From the NCBI GenBank assembly GCA_028736075.1, contig CP117875.1, positions 3,534,001 to 3,598,000 on the forward strand: 64,000 nucleotides of DNA, read 5' to 3'. Of this stretch, positions 53,244 through 61,669 are shown one piece after another (positions within the stretch are counted from its first letter, which is position 1; each line of letters begins with the position of its first letter). A program made the translations under genes and the position numbers. Origin of the DNA: Chryseobacterium sp. KACC 21268 (GTDB lineage: Bacteria; Bacteroidota; Bacteroidia; Flavobacteriales; Weeksellaceae). Under the pieces are notes generated by a model. That model searched no databases. It was not told where the DNA came from and saw nothing but the letters and a program-made list of their open reading frames with translations.

Positions 53244-54608
53244 ATGAAATTTTTAGATAAACAATACACACAGCAAGGGCTGAAACTGGCGCTTCCTGTG
53301 ATGTTGACACAAGTCGGGCAAGTGTCCGTGAATCTCTTCGACAACATCATCGTGGGGAAACTTTTGGGCGCGCAGGCTTTGGCTTCTGTGTCTTTGGGAA
53401 ATGCCTTGTTCTTTTCCATTTTCGTTTTGGCATTGGGATTTTCTTTTGCAATTCCGCCGTTGGTTTCTGAGGCTAATTCTCAGGGAAAACACGAAACGAT
53501 CAATTCTGTTTTCAGACACGGATTTGTCATCAACCTTGGGATTGGGATTTTGCTGATGATCTTATTATTGGCCGGACTTCCATTGATCAAACATATGGAT
53601 CAGCCGACTGAGATCATTCCAGATACGATCAGCTTTTTGAGTATTATGGCATTTACAATGATCCCATTTATGATGTTCCAGACTTTGAGAGAAGTTTCGG
53701 AAGGTTTGTCATTTACGATTGGTGTAACGAAAGCCACAATTATTGCGAATGTCATTAATATCGCTCTGAATTATGTCTTCATCAAAGGCCTTTTTGGATT
53801 CCCCGAAATGGGCGTTCAAGGTTCGGCTTTGGCAACGTTGATCGCGAGAATCTTTATGGTGGTTTTCTTATATTTTGTCTTGGTAAAAGAACCGAAAACA
53901 AGAAGATACATCAAAGAATTCTCTTTAAAAATAACAGAATTCAGCAAAGAAATGTTCAACAAAATGTTCAAGCTTGGATTGCCAACGGCTTTGCAAATGT
54001 TCTTTGAAGTGACCGCTTTTGCAGCAGCCGCTTTCATTTGTGGATTGGTAAGTTCACAGGATATTGCGTCGCATCAGATCGCTTTGTCGATGGCTTCATT
54101 CACGTTTAATCTTTGTATCGGTTTCAGTGTCGCTTCTACCGTTATGATTGGGAACAAAATGGGCGTGAGAGATTTTGAAGGTTTAAGAAAAATCGGCATT
54201 AATAATTTCAAATTGACATTAATCTATATGGGATTTTGTGGCATTATGTTCATCGTTTTCCGAAACGTTCTGCCTCAGTTTTTCACCAAAGAAAGTGATG
54301 TTCTCGTCATTGAATTAGCTTCAAAACTGATGATCATTGCTGCGCTTTTCCAATTGTCTGACGGAATCCAAGTGACGGCTTTGGGTTGTCTAAGAGGAAT
54401 TCAGGATGTGAAAATCCCGAGTGTGATTACGTTTTTGGCTTATTGGGTTTTCACGATTCCGGTTGGATATTTCCTTTGTGTAACGATGAAAATGGGTGCA
54501 TTTGGGATGTGGATCGCTTTGGGAATTGGTTTGACGATCTCTGCGATTCTTTTAGTCATAAGGTTTTTGAGGCTGAGCAAGAGGAAAGCTTTGGCTGTTA
54601 TCAACTAA
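53244..54608 (+). CDS. MATE family efflux transporter
   Basis: Inner-membrane multidrug exporter of 454 residues with about 12 helices, exchanging Na+ or H+ for drugs. The N-terminal helix 1-2 region has VMLTQVGQVSVNLFDNIIVGKLLGAQALASVSLGN, typical of MATE. The second half repeats the fold (LGLPTALQMFFEVTAFAAAAFICG and VMIGNKMGVRDFEGLRKIGINNF). LGCLRGIQDVKIPS lies in the C-terminal half. No operon partner is apparent; repeat copy 4 follows. Confidence 0.94.
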   Translation: MKFLDKQYTQQGLKLALPVMLTQVGQVSVNLFDNIIVGKLLGAQALASVSLGNALFFSIFVLALGFSFAIPPLVSEANSQGKHETINSVFRHGFVINLGIGILLMILLLAGLPLIKHMDQPTEIIPDTISFLSIMAFTMIPFMMFQTLREVSEGLSFTIGVTKATIIANVINIALNYVFIKGLFGFPEMGVQGSALATLIARIFMVVFLYFVLVKEPKTRRYIKEFSLKITEFSKEMFNKMFKLGLPTALQMFFEVTAFAAAAFICGLVSSQDIASHQIALSMASFTFNLCIGFSVASTVMIGNKMGVRDFEGLRKIGINNFKLTLIYMGFCGIMFIVFRNVLPQFFTKESDVLVIELASKLMIIAALFQLSDGIQVTALGCLRGIQDVKIPSVITFLAYWVFTIPVGYFLCVTMKMGAFGMWIALGIGLTISAILLVIRFLRLSKRKALAVIN

Positions 54609-54934
54609 TATTTTATCGCAAAGGCGCATTTTTTTATATTGATAACGTTAAAAGTCGCTAAGCTGCAATCTGTGAAAGTCTTCGACTCCGATTAGATTGA
54701 CATTGGAACAAACTTTTGGCGACAAAGTGATATAAGGAAACCAAATCTGCAGCCCGACTTGAACGGAAATCCTTTTTTGCGTGGACTAAAGTTCTATTTA
54801 GACTGAAACCGTCTGCAAAAAAGATTGGGAGTGGAAGGCGGAAATAGCTGCCCAAATTTTATCAATTATATAATTTGTGACTTTGTTCTGAAAACATATT
54901 TTAAATTTTTAAATTTGCAACACAAAATTCTGAA
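54609..54934. other. Gap with structured DNA, repeat copy 4 and the argS promoter
   Basis: Positions 54666-54699 form a hairpin (CAATCT with AGATTG, and an inner AGTC-TTC-GACT). Repeat copy 4 occupies 54749-54853. The argS -7 box is TAAATTTG at 54910-54917, 17 nt before the argS ATG. No gene is seen. Confidence 0.6.
54749..54853 (+). repeat. Stem-loop interspersed repeat, copy 4
   Basis: This copy reads GCAGCCCGACTTGAACGG, then ATCCTTTTTTGC paired with GCAAAAAAGAT, and ends AAGGCGGAAATAGCTGCCC. It keeps the AGCCCGA start and the AGCGGG-like end of copies 1-3 but with a diverged core. Confidence 0.5.
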
Positions 54935-57064
54935 ATGAATATCATACAACATATACAATCAAAAATATCCGAGATCATCCCGAAACTTTATGACGTGGAA
55001 GGCGTGAATCTCGATGTTCAAAAAAATAAAACCGAGTTCGAAGGTGATTTTACCATCGTCATTTTTCCATTAGTAAAACTGGCTAAGAAAAGTCCAGACG
55101 CGATTGGAAACGAACTTGGAGAAGCTATCAAAAACGAGATCGATTTTATCGAAAGCTTCAACATCGTGAAAGGTTTCTTGAACCTTAAATTGAAAGACGT
55201 GGTTTTTGCGGATCAATTGTCTGAACTTCAGGATGATTTTGAAAACGTAACACCGAAAAATGCAACGGTGATGGTGGAATATTCTTCACCAAACACCAAC
55301 AAACCTTTGCACCTTGGGCACGTTAGAAATAATCTTTTAGGGTTCTCGGTTGCTGAGATCTTGAAAGCCGACGGTTACAATGTCATCAAATCTCAGATCA
55401 TCAATGACCGTGGAATTCACATCTGCAAATCGATGTTGGCTTGGGAGAAATTTGGAAACGGTGAAACACCTGAATCTACCGGTTTGAAAGGCGATCATTT
55501 GGTTGGAAAATATTATGTCGCTTTTGATAAAGAGTTTAAAAAGCAATTACAAGAACAAGTCGAAATAGAATTTATTAATTTTTTAAATAAAGCTATTGAA
55601 ACCCAAATATTAGGTCTAGTAAATATTAATAACGAACCAATACTTAAGATAATTAATGATGGATATGAAAAAGCTCTAAGGAATTTTATAAAGGAAACAC
55701 TTAAAATTGATTGGGACTATATCAATAGAAAAGTATTTTATTTAAGTGACTTTATTTTAGATAAAAATGATGTAATTGATTCTCAAATAATTCTTAAAAG
55801 AAAAGAATTCGTCACCCTATTGGAGAAAAACAAAGGAAGTATTTTAAACTTAAGTAACTTCAATGAAAACAATGAGAATGAGTTGTTAATAGTGACTATT
55901 CTTAATAAAGAAATAAAATCAATAAAGAAAGAACTTGAAGGGAATAAAGATGTAGTAACAAAAGTTGCCATTTTAAAAGAAGCTCAGGAAATGCTTTTGA
56001 AATGGGAGAATAATGACCCGGAAGTTCGAAAACTTTGGGCGATGATGAATGAGTGGGTCTATGCTGGTTTCAATGAAACATATTCCCGATTGGGCGTTAA
56101 TTTTGATCAAGTTCAATACGAGAGCAATACTTATATTCTTGGGAAAGATCTGATTCAAAAAGGACTTGACAGCGGGATTCTTTACAAGAAAGAAGACGGT
56201 TCTGTTTGGTGTGACTTGACAGATGAAGGTTTGGATCAGAAACTGCTTTTGCGTTCTGACGGGACTTCGGTTTATATGACTCAGGATCTTGGAACTGCGG
56301 TTGAGCGTTTCAAGGAAAATGACATTCAGAAATTGATCTATACGGTTGGAAATGAGCAGGATTACCACTTCCAGGTTCTATTCAAAATCTTGAAAAAACT
56401 GGGTTATGAATGGGCAGATCAGCTTTACCATTTATCTTATGGAATGGTAGAATTACCGGAAGGAAAAATGAAATCCCGAGAAGGAACCGTGGTTGACGCG
56501 GACGAATTGGTTGAAGAAATGATTTCTACTGCGAAAGAAAAATCTGAGGAACTTGGCAAGTTGGAAACGCTTTCTAACGAAGACAAAGTCAAATCTTACG
56601 AAACGGTTGGATTGGGTGCTTTGAAATATTTCATTTTGAAAGTGGATCCGAAAAAGAAAATGCTCTTTAATCCTGCGGAAAGTATTGATTTCAATGGTAA
56701 TACAGGACCATTCATTCAATATACTTATGCGAGAATCCAGTCGCTTTTGGCCAAGGCTGAATATGCTGGACAAGGAAATTTTGGTGCTTATGTTCCGAAT
56801 GAAAGTGAGAAAGAAGTAATTATGCTTTTGGCTGAATTCAAAGAAGTTATTGCGCGATCTGCGGAAACTTTAAGCCCAGCTTTAGTAGCGAATTACGTTT
56901 ATGAATTGGTGAAATCTTACAACTCTTTCTACCAAAATAATCCAATTGTAAAACAGGAAGATCTGGATGCGAAACAATTCCGTCTACAGGTTTCTGATCT
57001 GGTTGCGAAGACTATCAAAAAAGCTTTATCTATGTTGGGAATCAATGTGGTGAATAGAATGTAA
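54935..57064 (+). CDS. argS: Arginine--tRNA ligase with an internal insertion
   Basis: Cytoplasmic ArgRS of 709 residues, about 120 more than the usual bacterial length near 585. The N-terminal additional domain is intact, as is the HIGH-type motif (NTNKPLHLGHVRNN, about 124). The KMSK-type region appears as EGKMKSREGTVVDADEL (about 510), and the all-alpha C-terminal domain ends IKKALSMLGINVVNRM. The extra part lies at residues about 209-345 (nucleotides about 55559-55970), between FDKEFKKQLQEQ and LKEAQEMLLKW. The insert is helical and polar, and I counted 82 GC in 360 bp (about 23%), while flanking 60-bp samples are 42%. The frame is uninterrupted. Confidence 0.93.
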   Translation: MNIIQHIQSKISEIIPKLYDVEGVNLDVQKNKTEFEGDFTIVIFPLVKLAKKSPDAIGNELGEAIKNEIDFIESFNIVKGFLNLKLKDVVFADQLSELQDDFENVTPKNATVMVEYSSPNTNKPLHLGHVRNNLLGFSVAEILKADGYNVIKSQIINDRGIHICKSMLAWEKFGNGETPESTGLKGDHLVGKYYVAFDKEFKKQLQEQVEIEFINFLNKAIETQILGLVNINNEPILKIINDGYEKALRNFIKETLKIDWDYINRKVFYLSDFILDKNDVIDSQIILKRKEFVTLLEKNKGSILNLSNFNENNENELLIVTILNKEIKSIKKELEGNKDVVTKVAILKEAQEMLLKWENNDPEVRKLWAMMNEWVYAGFNETYSRLGVNFDQVQYESNTYILGKDLIQKGLDSGILYKKEDGSVWCDLTDEGLDQKLLLRSDGTSVYMTQDLGTAVERFKENDIQKLIYTVGNEQDYHFQVLFKILKKLGYEWADQLYHLSYGMVELPEGKMKSREGTVVDADELVEEMISTAKEKSEELGKLETLSNEDKVKSYETVGLGALKYFILKVDPKKKMLFNPAESIDFNGNTGPFIQYTYARIQSLLAKAEYAGQGNFGAYVPNESEKEVIMLLAEFKEVIARSAETLSPALVANYVYELVKSYNSFYQNNPIVKQEDLDAKQFRLQVSDLVAKTIKKALSMLGINVVNRM

Positions 57065-57087
57065 AATTCAATTCGAATAATAATTTA

Positions 57088-57118
57088 AAACTCTGCTTTT
57101 CGGCAGAGTTTTTTTTTA
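57088..57118. terminator. Terminator after argS
   Basis: The stem AAACTCTGC with GCAGAGTTT has a 6-nt loop and T on the plus strand. The next gene (57122) converges on it. Confidence 0.87.
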
Positions 57119-57121
57119 GGC

Positions 57122-57997
57122 TTATTCACCGCTCCCATATTTACCCAAAATATGTTCGGTAAGCGGTTTCAAATCGCTACCATTTTCAGGGTTTTCTCCA
57201 TTGCCTGTAAAAAACTCTACTTCATTTTGATATTTTGAATACCATATATTTCTAATTGACGTAATTGTATCAGGTTTTGTTATTTTTTTGAAATTAGCAA
57301 CCTTTTTAGCATCAATTGCAACCAGATTATTGTTCGGCTTATTACAGTATTCGGGTATATATTCTTTCCCATTCCAATACATACATTGCCTGGAATCAAA
57401 TAATGTCGCTGGATTTCCATTTTCTTCTGGCATTTTTTCATTTGCCTTGTACATCTTATTTCCAACAAACAAACCTCCACAAAGAATTACTCCGATGATT
57501 CCTAGATTACTTTGCTTAGTAAGGAAATCGTGAAGATTAAAAACAGGACTATTAAAAAGTGTAAAACTAAAATTAGTCCCTTTAAAAGATTGTTCATCAC
57601 CATCAATACTGAATTTCAATGTAGTAGAATCGTTGATTTTGTTTTCAAATGTAAAATTCTTACAAAAATCATCATAATCTTTATATCCGACATATCTACT
57701 CAATTGATCCAAAGTTATTTCATCAATAAAACGATCTTGATTCTTCTGTATTAGATCAGTAAAATATCTTTCAAACATCTTATCTGTTTTTGCAGAACCA
57801 AATAAACCTTCAAAATGAGCACTAAGATATTCTGCCAAGTAATTTTTAGTAGCATTCTCTTTTTTCAATTCTCTTTTTGCTTGTTCAAAGGCTGTTTTTA
57901 CTAAAGTTTTCTTCTTGTCATACATATATTTTAATTGAAGAATTAATTCCGTGTCCAAATTAGACAAACCTATGTCTGAAAAATTACGGTTTTCCAT
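57122..57997 (-). CDS. Hypothetical protein: helical domain, one TM helix, C-terminal domain
   Basis: A 291-residue protein; family not recognised. I use ATG 57997 (MENRNFSDIGLSNLDTEL), since the 24 bp upstream add only a short hydrophobic stretch. The N-terminal 110 residues are charged helices (KTAFEQAKRELKKENATKNYLAEYLSAHFEGLFG) ending LDQLSRYVGYKDYDDFCKNF, which looks like a small all-alpha domain. Residues about 170-185 (LGIIGVILCGGLFVGN) form a single membrane helix. The remaining roughly 105 residues contain two Cys (RQCMYWNGKEYIPEYC) and end GENGSD/LGKYGSGE-like. It faces the peptide gene divergently. Confidence 0.7.
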   Translation of the reverse strand: MENRNFSDIGLSNLDTELILQLKYMYDKKKTLVKTAFEQAKRELKKENATKNYLAEYLSAHFEGLFGSAKTDKMFERYFTDLIQKNQDRFIDEITLDQLSRYVGYKDYDDFCKNFTFENKINDSTTLKFSIDGDEQSFKGTNFSFTLFNSPVFNLHDFLTKQSNLGIIGVILCGGLFVGNKMYKANEKMPEENGNPATLFDSRQCMYWNGKEYIPEYCNKPNNNLVAIDAKKVANFKKITKPDTITSIRNIWYSKYQNEVEFFTGNGENPENGSDLKPLTEHILGKYGSGE

Positions 57998-58313
57998 AAA
58001 AATGATAAAAATCCTGTCCAATCTGTGTCCAGTCTCTGTCTAGGAAAAAGCACCTCATTTGAGTGAAATTTGTAATCAGAAATCAGTGATAAACAAAACA
58101 TTATAAAAACAAAGTTACAAACTGATTTCCAAAAAACAACCAGATAAAACGGAGAGAGATCTCTGGCTTGGGAAGCAGATGTTTCTTTTCCGTTTTTGAA
58201 GGTTGACTTCCCAAAAATTTAAGAAGCGCTTCTTTTTTCAACCACTGTGTCAGCTGCTCGCGATCCGTTTCGCGAGGAAGAACACGAATGCCAACTTTTA
58301 AATTTTTAAGACA
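57998..58313. other. Divergent gap before the small peptide gene
   Basis: The region holds short direct repeats of TGTCC units (58014-58040), a possible -7 box for the gene at 57122 (minus-strand TAACTTTG, 58110-58117), and hairpins CTCGCGA-TCCGTT-TCGCGAG (58257-58276) and AAGAAGC-GCTTCTT (about 58220-58235). No clear promoter box for the peptide gene was found. Confidence 0.45.
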
Positions 58314-58484
58314 ATGTTCAATCTATTTTTAATATTAATGGGATTATTTTCAAATCCTGCAAGTTCTAATACTTCAAATTGTGGCAATGATGAGCCTACA
58401 CCTACAATTGCCCCACAACCAAATCCAGGAGATACTGGCGGAGATACCGGACATCCCGTACCACCAAAGATTATTGGCGGATAA
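58314..58484 (+). CDS. Small secreted Pro/Gly-rich peptide
   Basis: A 56-residue protein that reads as a signal-like hydrophobic stretch (MFNLFLILMGLFSNPASS), a short polar linker with one Cys, and a Pro/Gly/Asp-rich tail (PTPTIAPQPNPGDTGGDTGH) ending PPKIIGG. The antisense frame on the minus strand is less sensible. It lies 85 bp upstream of a TPR sensor kinase, but a terminator at 58512-58541 separates the two, so it can be expressed alone and strongly. It could be a secreted signal sensed by the kinase; this is inference. Confidence 0.62.
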   Translation: MFNLFLILMGLFSNPASSNTSNCGNDEPTPTIAPQPNPGDTGGDTGHPVPPKIIGG

Positions 58485-58511
58485 TGGTTTTCATTAAATT
58501 TATTTAATAAT

Positions 58512-58541
58512 ACATAGCGAAAGAACATTCTTTCGCTATTT
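58512..58541 (+). terminator. Terminator between peptide and kinase genes
   Basis: The stem ATAGCGAAAG with CTTTCGCTAT around a short loop is followed by T. It closes the peptide transcript. Confidence 0.85.
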
Positions 58542-58569
58542 TATTTAAATTTGATAAAAACTAACTATC

Positions 58570-60231
58570 TTGAAACTTCTATACTTGATATTCATCTTTT
58601 GTCTTGTTGCAAGCTGCTCAAAAAAAACAGCTAGCGAAAAAAGGAATGTAACTAATTTGTTCTATGATAAAGCTTTTGAGTTTAGAGATAAAGAAAAAAT
58701 TGATAGTTCTTTTTTGTATTTCTATAAGGCTAAAGATATTTTCCTGCAAGAAAATGACAGTTTTGGAGTTGGAAAATGCCTGACAAATCTGGCAATTATT
58801 CAAGAAACAAAGGGTGATTATTTTGGAAGTCAAGAAACCAGTTTATCTGCTCTGGCATATTTCAAAAGCGTAGATACTTTACAGTATCAATATCAATCTA
58901 TAAATTATAATTCTTTAGGCATCACTGCCAGCAAATTAAAAAATTACTCTAAAGCAATAGAATTTTATCAGAAGGCTTTAAATTTCACAACAAATATTGA
59001 GGATAGATTAATTTATCAAAACAATCTCGGTAACAACTACATCAATCATAAAAATTATGATAAAGCCTTAGAAATATTCAATAATATATTAAAAATTCAT
59101 AATACTGAAGATGTTATTTATTCCAGGACCTTAACAAATCTGGCTTTGACTAAATGGCTTCTGATTTCTAATTATGACCCCATTCCAGAATACAATAAAG
59201 CACTTAATATAAGGCTAAAGTTGAAAGACGATTGGGGTCTTAATTCCAGTTTTGCTCATATTTCAGATTATTACATTAAAAATAATCAAGATTCTGCATT
59301 GATTTATGCAAAAAAAATGTTTGATGTTGCAAGACAAATAAAAAGTCCCGATGATCAGATTGAAGCTTTACAAAAATTAATTGTTCTTGACCCTAAAAAT
59401 TATTCTTCACATTTTAATCGGTACGAATTTCTAACTGACAGCCTGCAAACTGCAAGAAATAAAGCCAAGAATCAATTCGCGCTTATTCGCTATGAAACGG
59501 AAAAGAATAAAGCAGATTTTCTGAAAGCGAAAGCGGAAAGTACAGAAAAGCAAAGTAAAATCATAGTGCGAAATATCATTGTTGTCGCTTTAATTATTTT
59601 TCTTTTTTTTGGATATTTATATTATACAAGACGGCAAAAAAGACTTAAACAGGAGAAAGAGCTTGAAGTAAAAAATACAGAACTGAAATATTCTAAAAAA
59701 ATCCATGATCGTGTTGCGAACAGGATCTATCAAATCATGTCGCAGGTTGAGAACACCACAATTATTGATAGAAACGCACTCCTCTTCGGTTTGGAAAATG
59801 TCTATGAAACGACCCGGGACATTTCATATGACAACAAGGAAATCAATGAAAATCAGAACTATTATGAGCAGCTTCACAAGATGTTGGATTCATATTCTTC
59901 CGACTCAGTGAAAATCATTTACAATGGAAATAATGAAAATCTATGGGAAGATGTCAATTTCCATATTAAAACCGAAGCCTATCTGATTCTTCAGGAATTG
60001 ATGACGAATATGAAAAAACATAGCAAGGCAGACAAAGTTTTTTTGAAATTCAGTAAAGACAGATCCGACATAAACATCTCATATACAGACAACGGCGTAG
60101 GAATGAAAGGTCATTTGCCAAAAAATGGACTTCAAAATATGGAAAACCGTATTAATTCTATAAATGGAAAAATTAATTTTGACGCAGAAACAAATAATCT
60201 ACTGAAGATCAACATCGAATTTCCAATTTAA
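58570..60231 (+). CDS. TPR-domain sensor histidine kinase
   Basis: A membrane sensor kinase of 553 residues; the start is TTG 58570, which opens the lipobox-type signal (CLVASC, Cys16). Residues about 20-300 are TPR repeats (FYKAKDIFLQENDS, SKAIEFYQKALNF, KALEIFNNILKIH). Residues about 332-352 are one transmembrane helix (IVVALIIFLFFGYLYYT). The kinase part follows: H-box KIHDRVANRIYQIM (His about 379), N-box ELMTNMKKHS (about 477), G1 DNGVGM (about 506) and NGLQNMENR. The type is that of NarX/DesK-like kinases. It is followed 10 bp later by the response regulator. Confidence 0.9.
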   Translation: MKLLYLIFIFCLVASCSKKTASEKRNVTNLFYDKAFEFRDKEKIDSSFLYFYKAKDIFLQENDSFGVGKCLTNLAIIQETKGDYFGSQETSLSALAYFKSVDTLQYQYQSINYNSLGITASKLKNYSKAIEFYQKALNFTTNIEDRLIYQNNLGNNYINHKNYDKALEIFNNILKIHNTEDVIYSRTLTNLALTKWLLISNYDPIPEYNKALNIRLKLKDDWGLNSSFAHISDYYIKNNQDSALIYAKKMFDVARQIKSPDDQIEALQKLIVLDPKNYSSHFNRYEFLTDSLQTARNKAKNQFALIRYETEKNKADFLKAKAESTEKQSKIIVRNIIVVALIIFLFFGYLYYTRRQKRLKQEKELEVKNTELKYSKKIHDRVANRIYQIMSQVENTTIIDRNALLFGLENVYETTRDISYDNKEINENQNYYEQLHKMLDSYSSDSVKIIYNGNNENLWEDVNFHIKTEAYLILQELMTNMKKHSKADKVFLKFSKDRSDINISYTDNGVGMKGHLPKNGLQNMENRINSINGKINFDAETNNLLKINIEFPI

Positions 60232-60241
60232 AAAATACAAT

Positions 60242-60901
60242 ATGTTTACAAGAGTTCTAATTGCAGAAGATTTCGAAAGCTCTAGCCTCTCTGTCCAAAA
60301 GGCATTGGATGATCTCAAGATATCCGACCCAAAATATGTCAGTTACTGCGATGATGCGATCAGCAGGATAAAAATGGGCATCCAAGAAAATACACCTTTT
60401 GAATTACTAATCACCGACCTGTCCTTTGAAGAAGACCATAGAGCGCAAAATATCAAAACCGGTCAAGAATTGATAGATGCTGCAAAAAACCTACAACCAG
60501 AACTAAAAGTGATCGTCTTCTCTGTCAACAAAAAGCAAGGCATTATAGATAAGCTTTTCGAAAAGCAGGAGATCAATGCATATGTTCGAAAAGCCAGAGA
60601 AGATGTAAAAGACCTGAAGAAGGCAATCCAAAAAGTTTACAAGAATGAGAAACATCTTTCCTATGACCTCAAAGGAAAAGAGAAAAACGCTTTCGAATTT
60701 TCTGAGTACGACACTTTGCTTGTTTCTTTGTTAGCCCAAGGAATACTTTTAAAAGACATTCCTAATTACTTAAAAGAAAACGAAATTAAACCTTCCAGCA
60801 TGAGTGCCGTAGAAAAAAGACTGAAAGAGATCAAAGAATCTTTGGAGGTCAACAGCAACGAACAGCTGATTGCGTTCTGCAAAGATTTCGGAATTATCTA
60901 A
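60242..60901 (+). CDS. Response regulator with diverged LuxR-like output
   Basis: The partner of the TPR kinase, 219 residues. The receiver (about 1-125) has AEDFESSSLSVQKALDDL, phospho-acceptor Asp in LLITDLSFEED and the Lys in YVRKAREDVKD. The C-terminal 65 residues (FSEYDTLLVSLLAQGILLKDIPNYLKENEIKPSSMSAVEKRLKEI) have the length and helix order of a LuxR/NarL-type helix-turn-helix but diverged sequence. The gene is followed by a terminator. It is likely co-transcribed with the kinase. Confidence 0.9.
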   Translation: MFTRVLIAEDFESSSLSVQKALDDLKISDPKYVSYCDDAISRIKMGIQENTPFELLITDLSFEEDHRAQNIKTGQELIDAAKNLQPELKVIVFSVNKKQGIIDKLFEKQEINAYVRKAREDVKDLKKAIQKVYKNEKHLSYDLKGKEKNAFEFSEYDTLLVSLLAQGILLKDIPNYLKENEIKPSSMSAVEKRLKEIKESLEVNSNEQLIAFCKDFGII

Positions 60902-60920
60902 TACTCAACACTTACAGTTA

Positions 60921-60953
60921 AAAACTTTCAATTGATTTTGAAAGTTTTTTTGT
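60921..60953 (+). terminator. Terminator of the kinase-regulator operon
   Basis: The stem AAACTTTCAA with TTGAAAGTTT has a 6-nt loop followed by T. Confidence 0.85.
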
Positions 60954-61030
60954 TTTTTACGGATTTCCGTAAAGAATTGGTTTGGAGTGCGAGTAATTTT
61001 GGAGTGTTAAACAAATAAAAATATAACATT

Positions 61031-61237
61031 ATGGCAAAGTATTATGTAAACAAAAAAGCGCAAAGTAATGGCGATCACGAAGTCCACAATTTAGACTGTC
61101 AATATCTTCCCAGTTTGGAAAACAGAAAGTATCTGGGTGAGTTTTCTTCTTGCAAAGAAGCGGTAAAAGAATCGAAAAAAACCTATTCAGATTCAAATGG
61201 ATGCAAAACATGTTCTAATGAATGTCATACAAGCTAA
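61031..61237 (+). CDS. Small Cys-containing conserved protein
   Basis: A 68-residue soluble protein starting MAKYYVNKKAQSNGDHEVH. Cysteines in LDCQYLP, SSCKEAV, GCKTCSNECHTS could bind a metal. I recall similar small proteins in related bacteria but know no function. It opens a tight run of plus-strand genes that continues to the window end. Confidence 0.75.
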   Translation: MAKYYVNKKAQSNGDHEVHNLDCQYLPSLENRKYLGEFSSCKEAVKESKKTYSDSNGCKTCSNECHTS

Positions 61238-61242
61238 ATATC

Positions 61243-61623
61243 ATGGAAACAACAATACAAAACGAAACAACTTTTTATCAAGATTCAACAGTAACTGTTA
61301 CACAATCAAGATTCGTAACTCAATCAAAGACTTATGCAATGAGAAATATTTCATCGGTACATATTTTTGAAATTGTAAAAAGTAAAATGAAAGCAATACT
61401 TCTTATCTTGATCGGAATCCCATTATTCTTTTCCGGGAAAACAATTCTTTTTGCATTCATTCTGATAGCATTAGGAATCTGGTGGTTCATTTATATAAAA
61501 AATGAATATGCAGTAAGAATCAGCACCAATGCCGGAGAAGCCAACAGTATCATTTCTAAAGATAAAATCTATATTCAAAAAATTGTTAATGCTTTAAGCG
61601 ACGCAATAATTCACAGAGGATAA
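61243..61623 (+). CDS. DUF6232-like membrane protein
   Basis: A 126-residue protein. I take ATG 61243 (METTIQNETTFYQD), 5 bp after the preceding stop; a frame from 61222 overlaps that gene. The N-terminal 50 residues (VTVTQSRFVTQSKTYAMRNISSV) are a beta domain; two transmembrane helices follow (AILLILIGIPLFFSGKTILFAFILIALGIWWFIYI, about 53-88), then a short beta tail (YAVRISTNAGEANSIISKDKIYIQKIV). The layout matches small DUF6232-type proteins. Confidence 0.72.
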   Translation: METTIQNETTFYQDSTVTVTQSRFVTQSKTYAMRNISSVHIFEIVKSKMKAILLILIGIPLFFSGKTILFAFILIALGIWWFIYIKNEYAVRISTNAGEANSIISKDKIYIQKIVNALSDAIIHRG

Positions 61624-61669
61624 TAAGAGATGTTCTAAAATAAATCAAAAATTAAATACTAAAATCATT

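Noticed and set aside
55559-55970. An intein or a frameshift as the cause of the long ArgS
   Set aside because: There are no intein splice motifs (Cys/Ser start, terminal HN) and the frame is continuous.
58298-58528. A 76-codon minus-strand frame across the small peptide gene
   Set aside because: It is the antisense of the better plus-strand peptide, crosses the terminator hairpin and has an odd Pro/Gly run due to the opposite strand.
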